From Saprospiraceae bacterium (lineage in GTDB: Bacteria > Bacteroidota > Bacteroidia > Chitinophagales > Saprospiraceae): 64,000 bases of DNA. The notes below the pieces were generated by a model. It was not told where the DNA came from. It saw only the letters and a list, made by a program, of their open reading frames with translations, and searched no databases. Made by a program: the position numbers and the translations under genes. The stretch covers positions 4,960,001 through 5,024,000 of the forward strand of contig JADJXD010000001.1 of the NCBI GenBank assembly GCA_016715985.1, read 5' to 3'. This document shows, piece after piece, positions 19,883 to 30,022 of the stretch (position 1 is the first letter of the stretch; each line of letters begins with the position of its first letter).

Positions 19883-22576
19883 TTGAGAAAAAATTGGCCA
19901 TACTTTTTACTGACTTTCCTGTTTACAGGTTTATTGAATGCTCAGATTTTGCCGGAGAAAGGTGTGCCTTTACTCAAGAATTATACACCGGAAGAATATC
20001 ATAATAAAGGTAAAATCTGGGAAATCTCTTCCGCCCCAAATGGTCTGATTTTTATGGCGGCGGATAAAGGGTTATTAGAATTCGACGGCGAGACATGGAA
20101 TGCATACAAAGGTAGTAGTGGCTTCACGAGATCATTATTTGTTCTAAACGACTCCATTATTTTTACAGGGTCAGATCTGGATTTTGGAATTTGGAAAAAA
20201 AATAAATTACAGGGTTTTGAGTATAAATCATTGTATCCGTTTACAAAAGATATCAATGATATTAATGAAGAATTTTGGGATATTCAGGTATCCGGTGATA
20301 ATATTATATTTGTCTCCAGACACAACATTTATGTCTATAAAAATCAACAGTTAACAAAAATCGCAGCCCCATATAAATTTTCCGGCTGTTATAAAGTGAA
20401 TGACACTTTATATTTTGCGGATGAGAAAAATGGAATATACACATTAAACGGAGTGATTTTGAAACAGGAATTCCGTTTTCCTGAAAATAAATCTTTTCAG
20501 GTCTCAGGTATTTATCGTTATAAAACTGAAACAATCATTGTTACTAAAAATTCCGGTTTGTATTCCTTTTCTTCAGGTATTTTCAAAAATGTTGATAATC
20601 TTCTTTCCCAAACTTTGAAATTAGCCAACGTATTTAGTTTCGAACAGATTGAATCGAAATATTTGGTTTTTGGTACTATCCAGAAAGGAATGTATATTAC
20701 AAATCTGGACGGGAAAGTCATACATCATATAAATAAACAAAAAGGATTGCCTAATAACACAATACTTAGCTTGCATTTCAGCCGTGCAGGAAATTTGTGG
20801 CTTGGGATGGACTATGGAATTACTGCAATTAATTTAAAAAACAACCTTACTTATTTCTATGATTTCAGAGGGGATTTCGGAACGGGATACGCTGCAATTT
20901 TAAAAGATAATACATTCTATTTAGGTACCAATCAGGGACTCTATCATACAGATTGGGACGATCTGAATGACAATAAAGAATTTAATAAATTTCGGTTGGT
21001 TAACGGTACAGAAGGGCAGGTATGGACACTTAAAGAGATTGATAACCAATTATTTATCGGTCACGACCTTGGACTTTTTGTGCTGAAAGATAATGTTCCG
21101 AAAAAATTGAGTGACCAACGAGGAATCTGGAATATAATACAATATAATGATTTTTTATTGACGGGAACTTATACCGGAATTTCTATCTTCCGAAAATCAG
21201 GTGAAAGCTGGATCTTTATGAAAAACATGGAACTGATTTTGGGTTCCTGTAATCAAATTGTAATTGAAAAGGACTCCATATTGTGGGTTAATATTCCTAA
21301 TTTTGGTGTAATCAGGGCAGAATTGAAGGATGATTTTTATCCGAACAATCGAATAATATTTCATGAAGATATTTTTGATGGATCAAATCCTTACATACTA
21401 CAGACAGATACTTCTATCTCTGTAGTCACCGAAAAATATCAATATCATTACGATCAGTCAGAGCAAAAGTTCTCTTTACCTATATTGAATGAAAATAACT
21501 CAGTCGTAAAGGGACGTATGTCGGATATCTTTCAGCCAACTTATTTAAATGATGATTATAAGTTTTATTCTGTCTATAATGGATTCGCACTGAAGTACCT
21601 CAATAATACGGACACATTAAGAAACAAAAATTATTCTTTAATATTAAGGAAGGCAGAAGCATTTAATAATAATGAAAGAGTACCTATTTATGATCAGCAT
21701 AAAATCCCCTTTTTTCTTAATAATATAAAAATTGTTTGCATTGTTCCGAATGTTGAAAATGTTCTTTACCAATATAAACTGAACGAGAATGGCAATTGGA
21801 CACCTTGGATTTCAAAAAATGTTTTTGAATTTTTGAATTTGAAAGAAGGTAAATATAAATTGTTTGTCAGAGCTAAAATAGATAGTCAGAAAAGTAACGA
21901 AATAACCGTTTTATTTAAAATTGCTGCTCCGTGGTATCGCTCATGGTACGCCTGGTTGTCATATTTTTTTATGGTCTTAATATTAGTTTATTTTATCAGA
22001 GAATGGCAAAAACTGTCTTTAAAAAAGCAAAAGAAAAAATTGCTTAAAAAAGAACAATCGTCACTCCGTCAGCAAGCTGAAAAACATAAACAAGAAGTAT
22101 TGATCCTTGAACAGGAGCAATTGAAGAGTGAAGTTGAGCTAATGAAGCAAAAATTAAAATCTAAAACAATTGAGCTTGCCAGCAAAGCCAAAGATAATGA
22201 AGACAAAAACCGATTGCTGCTGAATCTAAAAGAAAAGTTGGAAGATTCACAAAGAAATCCTTCCAAATCAATTGTCAGGTGGTCTGAGATGCAAAGATTA
22301 CTGGATGCTTATTTGAATGTAGATGACAAAACATTTGAAATTCAGATGGACGAATTACACCAGGAATTTTTTAAAAAAATTAAAGAAAGTTTTCCGGGAT
22401 TGTCTAATTATGAATTGAGATTGTGTGCATATCTGAAAATCGGGTTGAATTCTAAAGAAATAGCAGATCTCTTAAATGTACAACCTTCCAGTACTTTCAT
22501 CAGTCGCTCAAGATTGCGTAAAAAGCTAAATCTAACTCCGGAGCAGGACTTATATGATTTTTTAAATGCGCTTTAA
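19883..22576 (+). CDS. Membrane-bound beta-propeller sensor with C-terminal LuxR-type DNA-binding domain
   Basis: The TTG start is supported because it begins a clear signal peptide (MRKNWPYFLLTFLFTGLLNAQ) and the next Met codons lie beyond it. Residues about 30-580 form two-component-regulator-propeller repeats (e.g. GNLWLGMDYGITAI), about 605-680 a Y_Y_Y-like domain, about 690-712 a TM helix, about 713-790 a charged coiled coil and about 835-897 a LuxR-type helix-turn-helix (NSKEIADLLNVQPSS). There is no histidine kinase core. The protein is thus laid out like a hybrid sensor in which a periplasmic propeller speaks directly to a cytoplasmic DNA-binding domain. Related Bacteroidota proteins respond to polysaccharides or envelope state; the ligand here is unknown, and no glycan-use genes lie next to it. 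Confidence 0.87.
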   Translation: MRKNWPYFLLTFLFTGLLNAQILPEKGVPLLKNYTPEEYHNKGKIWEISSAPNGLIFMAADKGLLEFDGETWNAYKGSSGFTRSLFVLNDSIIFTGSDLDFGIWKKNKLQGFEYKSLYPFTKDINDINEEFWDIQVSGDNIIFVSRHNIYVYKNQQLTKIAAPYKFSGCYKVNDTLYFADEKNGIYTLNGVILKQEFRFPENKSFQVSGIYRYKTETIIVTKNSGLYSFSSGIFKNVDNLLSQTLKLANVFSFEQIESKYLVFGTIQKGMYITNLDGKVIHHINKQKGLPNNTILSLHFSRAGNLWLGMDYGITAINLKNNLTYFYDFRGDFGTGYAAILKDNTFYLGTNQGLYHTDWDDLNDNKEFNKFRLVNGTEGQVWTLKEIDNQLFIGHDLGLFVLKDNVPKKLSDQRGIWNIIQYNDFLLTGTYTGISIFRKSGESWIFMKNMELILGSCNQIVIEKDSILWVNIPNFGVIRAELKDDFYPNNRIIFHEDIFDGSNPYILQTDTSISVVTEKYQYHYDQSEQKFSLPILNENNSVVKGRMSDIFQPTYLNDDYKFYSVYNGFALKYLNNTDTLRNKNYSLILRKAEAFNNNERVPIYDQHKIPFFLNNIKIVCIVPNVENVLYQYKLNENGNWTPWISKNVFEFLNLKEGKYKLFVRAKIDSQKSNEITVLFKIAAPWYRSWYAWLSYFFMVLILVYFIREWQKLSLKKQKKKLLKKEQSSLRQQAEKHKQEVLILEQEQLKSEVELMKQKLKSKTIELASKAKDNEDKNRLLLNLKEKLEDSQRNPSKSIVRWSEMQRLLDAYLNVDDKTFEIQMDELHQEFFKKIKESFPGLSNYELRLCAYLKIGLNSKEIADLLNVQPSSTFISRSRLRKKLNLTPEQDLYDFLNAL

Positions 22577-22610
22577 TTAAAAATTCCTGAAAAATTCCAG
22601 TATAATAAAC

Positions 22611-23045
22611 TTACTTTATCTCAAATGTCAGTAAATCCTGATGTCCATCACCACCACTAATATGCTTCAATTCTATTATAGTTTCCGTTTTCTTTACAAC
22701 CTCCCAATCTTCACTGATTTCTTCAAATTTGTCGTTCCCTGAAAAAGCAAGATCCATTTTTGTTTTTCCACTATCATTACGTAGATTCCAGATACCATTT
22801 ATTACCTGAGACGCTTTGATGGCTTTTACAACTTTATCACTTCTGAATTCAAAGACATAACCTGAAAAGTCGCTCGTTTTTTCTTTGTCTCTATCGTAAT
22901 AATATTTGACTATCCATTGTTTGGAAATCAAAGAATTCTGAATGTCTGTCGGATTAATATTATCTCCTGAACTTTCACTATTGGAACAGGAAAAAAATAT
23001 CATCACTATAAATAAGCATATCATACCGAAATTAAAAGTTTTCAT
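22611..23045 (-). CDS. Small lipoprotein with lipocalin-like fold (putative)
   Basis: ATG 23045 is preferred over the in-frame upstream ATG at 23075 since it directly starts the lipoprotein signal (MKTFNFGMICLF... FFSC), giving 144 aa with the lipidated Cys at about residue 20. The mature part has the pattern of small Bacteroidota lipocalin-like lipoproteins: a leading ISKQWIVKYYY strand, FEFRSDKVVKA, GIWNLRND, and a final strand. That family assignment is by pattern only. It faces the propeller regulator tail to tail across 34 bp with no clear terminator between them. Confidence 0.75.
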   Translation of the reverse strand: MKTFNFGMICLFIVMIFFSCSNSESSGDNINPTDIQNSLISKQWIVKYYYDRDKEKTSDFSGYVFEFRSDKVVKAIKASQVINGIWNLRNDSGKTKMDLAFSGNDKFEEISEDWEVVKKTETIIELKHISGGDGHQDLLTFEIK

Positions 23046-23184
23046 TAATTTAAAAATTATTTGTGAATGAATCAATTACAATGTAAAGATATTGCAATTA
23101 TATTTACATAAAATTATCTTTAGCTGAGCGGGAATAATAGCTTTCCCAACCAGTCTGTTTTTCTTAAATAAGCATTATTATATC

Positions 23185-24783
23185 ATGTGGTGGAATGAAA
23201 TTCAAATTTGGGAGTTATTGGCTGGCTTAGGACTTTTTCTGTTTGGAATGTTCATGCTGGAAGAAGCACTTAAGTCTTTAGTAGGAAGATCCTTCAAATT
23301 ATTTATTCGTAAGCATACCACCAACAGAATAAAAGCTGTATTTACCGGTGCTTTCATTACGGCAATTCTTCAAAGTAGTTCAATGGTGGTACTTTTGGTT
23401 ATGTCATTTGCAGGTGCCGGAATCATTGGACTTAATAATGGGATTGGAATAGTATTGGGGGCAAATCTGGGTACAACTGCTACGGGTTGGTTGATTTCGT
23501 TGTTTGGATTCAAAATGGATATCAAACAATTAATTTTTCCATTTCTTGCAGTTGGTGGTTTAGGATTGATTTATTTAAAATCTGAAAAGGCTGTTAATTT
23601 CAGTAAATTATTGATGGGATTTAGTTTTATGTTTCTTGGGCTAAGTTACATGAAAGAAGGCTTCGCATTATTTGTCGGAAAGGTGGACATTACCTGGCTT
23701 ACAGGAAAACCCATGATACTTTTTTTTGTGGTAGGATTTGTTCTGACTGCACTGATCCAATCCAGTTCTGCAGCAATCATGATTTTTTTAACTTCTTTAT
23801 CCACTGGTTTAATTAATTTTGAACAAGCTGTATTCCTCGTGATCGGGGCTGATTTGGGCACAACAGTAACAGCATTAATAGGAACAATAAAAGGCTCTTC
23901 CATCAAAAGAAAAGTAGGATGGTCTCAATTTTATTTTAACCTTATTAATACCATTTTTGCACTGATTCTTATAGATTTTTATATTCTGGTTATTAAATCG
24001 GTATTCCATTTGTCAGATCCATTGTTTTCTGTTGTCGCATTCCATAGTTTAATGAATTTTTTCAGTATTCTTTTCATTCTTCCGTTTCTTGGAGTATTTA
24101 CAAAGTTAATTAATAAATACATTGCTTCTGACACTCATGGATTATCCATGTTTTTGTCTGCTGTCAATCCTAGAGAAAGCGATTCTTCCACAATCGCCTT
24201 AGAGAAGGAAGCTATACAGTTTGTTAAAATGGCTGTCTTGACAAATCAATTATTTTTTGACCTGGCTGTTTCATCCAAGTTAACCGGGCCAAACATCATG
24301 TATCAGAAATTACAGATTTATGAGTCTGAGATTGTTGCATTTTACCATAATTTGTTAAGGATGAAGCTAAGTTCGGAAGAAGTTTTGAAGATAAACAACG
24401 TAATTGTTGCTATCAGATTTGCATCTCATTCAGCCAAAGATATAAAAGATATAAGACATAATTTTACGGATTTAAGTAATGCCACCTCAGACGAGCTTTA
24501 TGGATTTTATAATAAAATTAAAAATGAACAATCTGATTTTTATAATGAGATTATTAATATTCTAAGTGAGTTAGATCAAATTGGGCCATCAGATTTGAGA
24601 CTTTTGACAGAAAGACAACAAAAGGTCATTGAAAGAGAATCAGACGAAATATATGCTTTATTTGAATTAACATCCAATCAGGAAGTACCCTTATCTTCCT
24701 TACTCAATCTGGTTAGAGAAGTCAATAATTCCAATAAAGAACTTGTAAGAGCAATTGCAAATTTTGTGGTTGAACCTGGATAG
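23185..24783 (+). CDS. Na+/phosphate cotransporter family protein (NptA/YjbB-like) with PhoU-like C-terminus
   Basis: The 532-aa protein has the two inverted Na/Pi-cotransporter repeats, each with a QSSS signature (residues 63-66 and 192-195) followed by a GANLGTT or GADLGTT motif. About eight hydrophobic segments fill residues 8-315. The last ~200 residues are helical and soluble, like the PhoU-type domain found in bacterial members. It probably sits in the inner membrane and moves phosphate with sodium; some family members export it. A PhoD-like phosphatase is encoded 8 kb downstream, but no Pho box was recognised. Confidence 0.92.
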   Translation: MWWNEIQIWELLAGLGLFLFGMFMLEEALKSLVGRSFKLFIRKHTTNRIKAVFTGAFITAILQSSSMVVLLVMSFAGAGIIGLNNGIGIVLGANLGTTATGWLISLFGFKMDIKQLIFPFLAVGGLGLIYLKSEKAVNFSKLLMGFSFMFLGLSYMKEGFALFVGKVDITWLTGKPMILFFVVGFVLTALIQSSSAAIMIFLTSLSTGLINFEQAVFLVIGADLGTTVTALIGTIKGSSIKRKVGWSQFYFNLINTIFALILIDFYILVIKSVFHLSDPLFSVVAFHSLMNFFSILFILPFLGVFTKLINKYIASDTHGLSMFLSAVNPRESDSSTIALEKEAIQFVKMAVLTNQLFFDLAVSSKLTGPNIMYQKLQIYESEIVAFYHNLLRMKLSSEEVLKINNVIVAIRFASHSAKDIKDIRHNFTDLSNATSDELYGFYNKIKNEQSDFYNEIINILSELDQIGPSDLRLLTERQQKVIERESDEIYALFELTSNQEVPLSSLLNLVREVNNSNKELVRAIANFVVEPG

Positions 24784-24908
24784 ATTGTATTGATTTGACA
24801 ATAGACAAAGGAAGCGTCAGAATAGAATTTGATTTTTTTTAAAAAAAAGTATCAGCAAATATTGTATATCTCAATAAAGTAAACTATTTTGGACTAAGTT
24901 TTATAAAA

Positions 24909-27542
24909 ATGGAAGATCACATACCCAATTCCGAATTTAAAAATTATAAGTTCAAAGAACTGAGAGTTTATGCATCCACAGAGTGGTTGGCGGATAATAA
25001 AAAAAAATATCGTCAGGTTTTTGACCGATTTGAGACTACTTATATATATGCGGAGTTATCCTTTTACAATAAATTATTTGATCGAGACTCGTGGGACCTT
25101 GATGTTGAACTGAAATGTTTTGAAATTAAAAGTAATAAAAAAGAAATCTGCAATCTTAGTTTTAAGAAAAAAATCAATAAATTTGACAATGTCGTTTACA
25201 TCAGAGAAGGGTGGGGTAACAAAAAAGAGGGCTCATTCTGGAAAAAAGGAACCTATTATTGGGAAGCCTGGGTGGATGGTGAAAAAGTCTCAACTAAATA
25301 TTTTTATGTAGAAGATGCCGGAGCAGCCACATCTGAAACCGAAAATCCATACATCACACTTTCTTCATTGAAACTTTATGAAGGCCATTATGATGATATG
25401 ATGGAAGAGGAAAGGATCTATATGTCCACATTTTCAAGTGAAGAAACAAGGTACATTTATTCTGAAATAGGACTTAGAAATATTTTCAGAAAAGAAAACT
25501 GGCATTGTGAACTTTTTGTAAAATTCTATAATGAAGCACGTGAATTAAAAGGACAGGTTATCCGTCTGCACCACCTGAAAAAAGATGAAGAATTTATAAA
25601 AATTACTGCCGGTTGGGGCGCAAATGTGAAAGGTTCATGGAAACCAGGTATGTACAGTGTGGAAGTCATCTTTATGGATAAACTTTTAGCTGTAGTTAAC
25701 TTTAAAGTCGGAGATTTTTTTGAAGAAGGTAGTCCTTCAATACTTGTAATGAATAATGAACAAAATCAGCTTGCTGAACGAGACTCTGATAATTTGGGAT
25801 TTGCAGAAGTGTTTGAAAATCTGAATAAACTCATCGGCCTTAAGGAGATCAAACAAAAAGTCATCGAACACGCTAAATATATTGAATTTCTTAAAATCAG
25901 AAAAGATAAAGGCTTTAAGGAATCAGAGAAAATTAACATCCACTCTGTTTTTACAGGCAATCCGGGTACCGGTAAAACAACTGTAGCAAAAATGATGGGC
26001 CTGATTTACAGAAAAATGGGACTGTTAAGTAAAGGTCATGTTATAGAAGTCGATAGAGTAGATCTCGTAGGCGAATATATAGGACAGACGGCACCTAAAG
26101 TAAAAGAAGTAATTGAAAAAGCTCGTGGTGGTGTTTTATTTATTGACGAAGCATATGCACTGGCCAGAACAAATGATGATTCCAAAGATTTTGGGCGGGA
26201 AGTTATAGAAATTTTGATCAAAGAAATGTCAAATGGCAAAGGGGATCTGGCAGTTATTGTGGCTGGATATCCCAAAGAAATGAAACATTTTATCAACTCC
26301 AACCCGGGATTGCAATCCAGATTCAAACATTTTTTTGAATTCCCGGATTATCTGCCCCAGGAATTGATCGAGATAGCCCGATATTTTTCAGAGCAGAAAG
26401 AAGTTAAATTTACCTCCGAAAGCTTTGAAATCCTGAAAGAGATGATAACCGCTGCGTACAGAGACAGAGACAGGAGCTTTGGAAATGCACGTTTTGTTTT
26501 TGACTTACTGGATAAAGCTAAAATAAATATGGCACTCCGTATTATGGGACGCAAAAATCCGGCAAGGTTGAATGTAAATGAATTGTCAGAAATTCAGATC
26601 CAGGATATTACTGCAATTAAAAACGCAGCTTCAAAAGATATTCCTGATATTCCGGTAGATGTGAATCTGCTCGAAATGGCCATGAAAGAACTGAACGATC
26701 TCATTGGAATAGATCACGTGAAAAAACAAATTTTAGAATTAATAAATGTTGTTAGATACCACAGAGAATCAGGTAAAAATGTAATTGCTTCCTTTTCGTT
26801 ACATACAGTTTTCATTGGTAATCCAGGTACCGGTAAAACGACTGTAGCCAGAATATTGACTAAAATTTATAAAGCACTAGGTATTCTCGAAAGAGGTCAA
26901 ATGGTGGAAACTGACCGTCAAGGTCTTGTGGCAGGTTATGTCGGACAGACAGCTATCAAAACTTCTGAACGGATTGATGAAGCTCTCGGAGGGGTGCTTT
27001 TTATTGATGAAGCTTACGCGTTAAGTAACTTTAACGGGCTGCAGGGGGATTTTGGAAATGAGGCCATTCAGACTATTCTAAAAAGGATGGAAGATAACAG
27101 AGGCCGCTTTTATCTGTTTGTGGCAGGATATCCCGATAATATGGATATTTTCCTGAAAGCTAACCCTGGTCTCCAGTCGAGATTTGACAAAGTTCTTAAA
27201 TTTGAAGATTATACCCCTTCCCAATTGGAAGAAATAGCATTAAAAATGTTTAGAGATCAGGGATTTAAACTTGCTAATAAAGCTTTGGAGTTTTTGAAAG
27301 AATATCTGTTGGATATCTATAAAACCAGAGATAAGTATTTTGGAAATGCCAGAGCGGTTCGAAAAGTTGTGCATGAGGCAATAAAAAATCAAAACCTGAG
27401 ACTTTCTGACATTCCGTTTCAGGATCGTAAAAAAGCAAGTTCCTTGATGATCACTTACGAAGATTTATTCCCGATTTCAGCACAACAAAATGATGAGACC
27501 ATTAAAAAGAAAACTATCGGATTCAGAAGTGGAGGAAGATAA
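24909..27542 (+). CDS. Tandem AAA+ ATPase of the CbbX/SpoVK type with two N-terminal beta-domain repeats
   Basis: The 877-aa protein carries two complete AAA+ modules: about 295-570 with Walker A GNPGTGKTT (K356) and Walker B VLFIDEAYAL, and about 585-850 with Walker A K643 and the same Walker B. Both have the SGxxGD/RF-type regions of the CbbX/SpoVK/EccA clade, including GLQSRF arginine motifs. Before them are two copies of an unfamiliar ~120-aa domain (about 12-140 and 150-278), each with a YIYxE motif, a conserved Trp, a GWG motif and a closing W.xG.Y strand pair; they look like beta-sandwiches. There is no signal peptide, so it should be cytoplasmic. Clade members remodel protein complexes (Rubisco activation, type VII secretion); the target here is unknown. 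No Rubisco or ESX gene is nearby. It appears to be a single-gene unit. Confidence 0.88.
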   Translation: MEDHIPNSEFKNYKFKELRVYASTEWLADNKKKYRQVFDRFETTYIYAELSFYNKLFDRDSWDLDVELKCFEIKSNKKEICNLSFKKKINKFDNVVYIREGWGNKKEGSFWKKGTYYWEAWVDGEKVSTKYFYVEDAGAATSETENPYITLSSLKLYEGHYDDMMEEERIYMSTFSSEETRYIYSEIGLRNIFRKENWHCELFVKFYNEARELKGQVIRLHHLKKDEEFIKITAGWGANVKGSWKPGMYSVEVIFMDKLLAVVNFKVGDFFEEGSPSILVMNNEQNQLAERDSDNLGFAEVFENLNKLIGLKEIKQKVIEHAKYIEFLKIRKDKGFKESEKINIHSVFTGNPGTGKTTVAKMMGLIYRKMGLLSKGHVIEVDRVDLVGEYIGQTAPKVKEVIEKARGGVLFIDEAYALARTNDDSKDFGREVIEILIKEMSNGKGDLAVIVAGYPKEMKHFINSNPGLQSRFKHFFEFPDYLPQELIEIARYFSEQKEVKFTSESFEILKEMITAAYRDRDRSFGNARFVFDLLDKAKINMALRIMGRKNPARLNVNELSEIQIQDITAIKNAASKDIPDIPVDVNLLEMAMKELNDLIGIDHVKKQILELINVVRYHRESGKNVIASFSLHTVFIGNPGTGKTTVARILTKIYKALGILERGQMVETDRQGLVAGYVGQTAIKTSERIDEALGGVLFIDEAYALSNFNGLQGDFGNEAIQTILKRMEDNRGRFYLFVAGYPDNMDIFLKANPGLQSRFDKVLKFEDYTPSQLEEIALKMFRDQGFKLANKALEFLKEYLLDIYKTRDKYFGNARAVRKVVHEAIKNQNLRLSDIPFQDRKKASSLMITYEDLFPISAQQNDETIKKKTIGFRSGGR

Positions 27543-27660
27543 TTTTTATGTCGATGTTATTTTTTTATTCATTTTCATCAGACCCTATTGTTATGCTCAA
27601 ATCAGTTTAAAATGCAACTTTTCCACTTCTTATGTATTGTAAAATTCAAAGTTTAATTAA

Positions 27661-29136
27661 TTGAAAAATAATCCGGAAGAATCTTCAGAAATTTCGTTGG
27701 ATCCCCATGATTGGGAACATTTCAGTAATCTGGCACATGTAATGCTGGATGATATGATTCACTATTTAAAAGATATCAGACACCGTCCGGTTTGGTCAGA
27801 AATTCCGGAATCGGCAAAATATCACCTGAAACAAGAAATACCTCAACATGGTCAATCTCTTGAAAATGTTTACTCAGAATTTAAGGAACATATTCTGCCT
27901 TATACCAAAGGAAATATCCATCCGAGATTCTGGGCCTGGGTGCAGGGAACCGGTATTCCGACTGCAATGTTGGCAGATATGCTCGCTTCTGCAATGAATC
28001 CCAATGTCACCATTGGCGAACATGCCCCCATGTATGCAGATATACAAGTGGTAAATTGGTGTAAAGAATTGATGCATTTCCCTCCATCTGCTTCAGGATT
28101 ATTAGTAAGTGGTGCATCAATGGCAAACCTTACAGCTTTGATCGTCGCCAGGAATAAAAAGTTAAAGAATGTTCGTCAACAAGGATTGCACCAGTATGCT
28201 GCACAACCGGTCATGTATTGTTCAACAGAGTCTCATAGTTGCATTCAAAAAGCTGCTGAAATCATTGGAATAGGCGCAGAAAACATCAGAAGGATTAAAG
28301 TCAAGTCTGATTACAAAATAGATATCGTGGCTTTGCACATTCAAATTGAAGCGGATCTCAGTGCCGGATATGAACCTTTTTGCATAGTAGCAAATATCGG
28401 TACGGTCAATACCGGCGCTATTGACTCATTAGATGATCTGATAAAAATTGCACGTCAATTTGATCTGTGGCTTCATGCAGATGGTGCATTTGGAGCCTTG
28501 GCTATTTTGGTTCCGGAATATTTTGATCAACTGTCTTCTCTTTCAGAAGTAGATAGTGTTGCTTTTGATCTGCATAAATGGATGTATATGCCATACGAAG
28601 CCGGCTGTGTTTTGATAAAAGATGCAGACGCTCACAGAGAATCATTTGCCATCACACCGAATTATCTTTCTCATCATAGCAAGGGATTAGCTGCAGGGCC
28701 GGAATCATACAATAACTATGGTATTGAGTTATCCCGAGGGTTTAAAGCATTAAAAATTTGGATGTGTATCAAAGAGCAGGGAATCGTCCGATTTGGTAAA
28801 ATGATAGAACAAAATATTCTTCAGGCAAGATACCTTGAAAAAGTAGTAATTGAAAATGAATATCTGGAAATATTAGCTCCTGTTTCATTAAATATAGTTT
28901 GTTACAGATTTGTCGTGCCCGGAATGAGTAATGATTCACTTAATTCGATAAATAAAAATATATGCATGGAACTTCAAACGCAGGGTATTGCATCCCCTTC
29001 ATCAACCATTCTTCACAATATTTATGCAATCAGGGTGGCTATTACAAATCACAGAAGTAAATTGGAAGATTTTAAAGTACTAGTGGATGCGACCATCAGG
29101 TTAGGTCTGAATTTAATCCAGAATCGAAATAATTAA
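27661..29136 (+). CDS. Pyridoxal-phosphate-dependent group II amino acid decarboxylase (aromatic-L-amino-acid decarboxylase-like)
   Basis: The TTG start gives a 491-aa protein of normal family length; internal Met codons would remove the conserved N-terminal helix (LAHVMLDDMIHYL). Visible family features are the substrate-loop region (HPRFWAWVQGTG), the His stacking on the cofactor region (STESHSCIQKAAE), the Asp binding the pyridine N in HADGAFGA, and the cofactor lysine K306 in FDLHKWMY. It would remove CO2 from an amino acid, likely aromatic, in the cytoplasm; the exact substrate cannot be read from sequence. It ends 15 bp before the SpoU methyltransferase gene, so they may be co-transcribed. 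Confidence 0.9.
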   Translation: MKNNPEESSEISLDPHDWEHFSNLAHVMLDDMIHYLKDIRHRPVWSEIPESAKYHLKQEIPQHGQSLENVYSEFKEHILPYTKGNIHPRFWAWVQGTGIPTAMLADMLASAMNPNVTIGEHAPMYADIQVVNWCKELMHFPPSASGLLVSGASMANLTALIVARNKKLKNVRQQGLHQYAAQPVMYCSTESHSCIQKAAEIIGIGAENIRRIKVKSDYKIDIVALHIQIEADLSAGYEPFCIVANIGTVNTGAIDSLDDLIKIARQFDLWLHADGAFGALAILVPEYFDQLSSLSEVDSVAFDLHKWMYMPYEAGCVLIKDADAHRESFAITPNYLSHHSKGLAAGPESYNNYGIELSRGFKALKIWMCIKEQGIVRFGKMIEQNILQARYLEKVVIENEYLEILAPVSLNIVCYRFVVPGMSNDSLNSINKNICMELQTQGIASPSSTILHNIYAIRVAITNHRSKLEDFKVLVDATIRLGLNLIQNRNN

Positions 29137-29151
29137 ACCAGAAAGTCCAAA

Positions 29152-29961
29152 ATGATTATTAAACAAATTTCAAGTGCTCAAAATCCACTTATTAAACACA
29201 TTCAACTACTGACAGAAAAAGCAAGAGTGCGTAAAGAAACGGGCACATTTGTTATCGAAGGAATAAAAGAAATATCGCTTGCCCTTCAGAGTGGTTATAA
29301 AATTTCAAAACTTTTATTCAATGCATCAAAAACTGATTTTAAGGATATACAAAATCTGGTTCAGAATTCCGTTAATGAGATTGAAACCATCGAATTAACC
29401 AATGATATTTATTCCAAAATCGCATATCGTGAAAGTACAGAAAATATCATAGCCATAGCCGATGTCAAAAACCATGCTCTGGAAAATATTCGGTTGCCGG
29501 AGAAAAATCCTTTTATCCTGATAGCAGAGGCTCCTGAAAAGCCCGGAAATATTGGTGCCTTATTGCGAACATCAGACGCAGCCGGTGTCGATGCGGTTAT
29601 CATAGCGGATCCTAAAACAGATTTGTATAACCCGAATGTTATCCGGTCAGGAATCGGAACACTTTTTACAAATCAGGTAATTACGGTAAGTTCAGAAGAA
29701 GTTGTAAAATTCCTTAAAATGAATAAAATAACTATCTTTACAGCCGAGCTGAATGCATCATTGCCTTATTATAACTGTGATTTTAAAGGTCCATGTGCCA
29801 TTGTGGTAGGGACAGAATCCACAGGAGTAACCCAAATATGGCTGGAAAATTCAGATCAGAATGTAATTATCCCAATGCATGGTCGAATAGATTCAATGAA
29901 TGTATCAGTTTCGGCAGCAATTCTACTTTTTGAAGTAGTTCGTCAGCGGACGCAGATATAA
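29152..29961 (+). CDS. SpoU/TrmH-family RNA 2'-O-methyltransferase
   Basis: The 269-aa protein has an N-terminal substrate-binding domain (about 1-105; includes GTFVIEGIKEI) and a C-terminal SPOUT domain with the three family motifs: NIGALLRTSDAAG (motif 1), VGTESTGV (motif 2) and IPMHGRIDSMNVSVSAAI (motif 3). The SPOUT domain forms a trefoil knot that binds S-adenosylmethionine. It methylates a ribose in rRNA or tRNA; the site cannot be decided. It lies 15 bp after the decarboxylase gene. Confidence 0.93.
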   Translation: MIIKQISSAQNPLIKHIQLLTEKARVRKETGTFVIEGIKEISLALQSGYKISKLLFNASKTDFKDIQNLVQNSVNEIETIELTNDIYSKIAYRESTENIIAIADVKNHALENIRLPEKNPFILIAEAPEKPGNIGALLRTSDAAGVDAVIIADPKTDLYNPNVIRSGIGTLFTNQVITVSSEEVVKFLKMNKITIFTAELNASLPYYNCDFKGPCAIVVGTESTGVTQIWLENSDQNVIIPMHGRIDSMNVSVSAAILLFEVVRQRTQI

Positions 29962-30022
29962 ATTTATTAATGTGGATTTAAAATTTATTATTTTATTGCA
30001 AAAAATTAAAGTGTGATGGTCG

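Noticed and set aside
24909..27542. EccA/type VII secretion or Rubisco activase (CbbX) as the specific function
   Set aside because: The AAA+ clade fits, but no ESX, WXG100 or Rubisco gene is present and the N-terminal domains differ from those of EccA.
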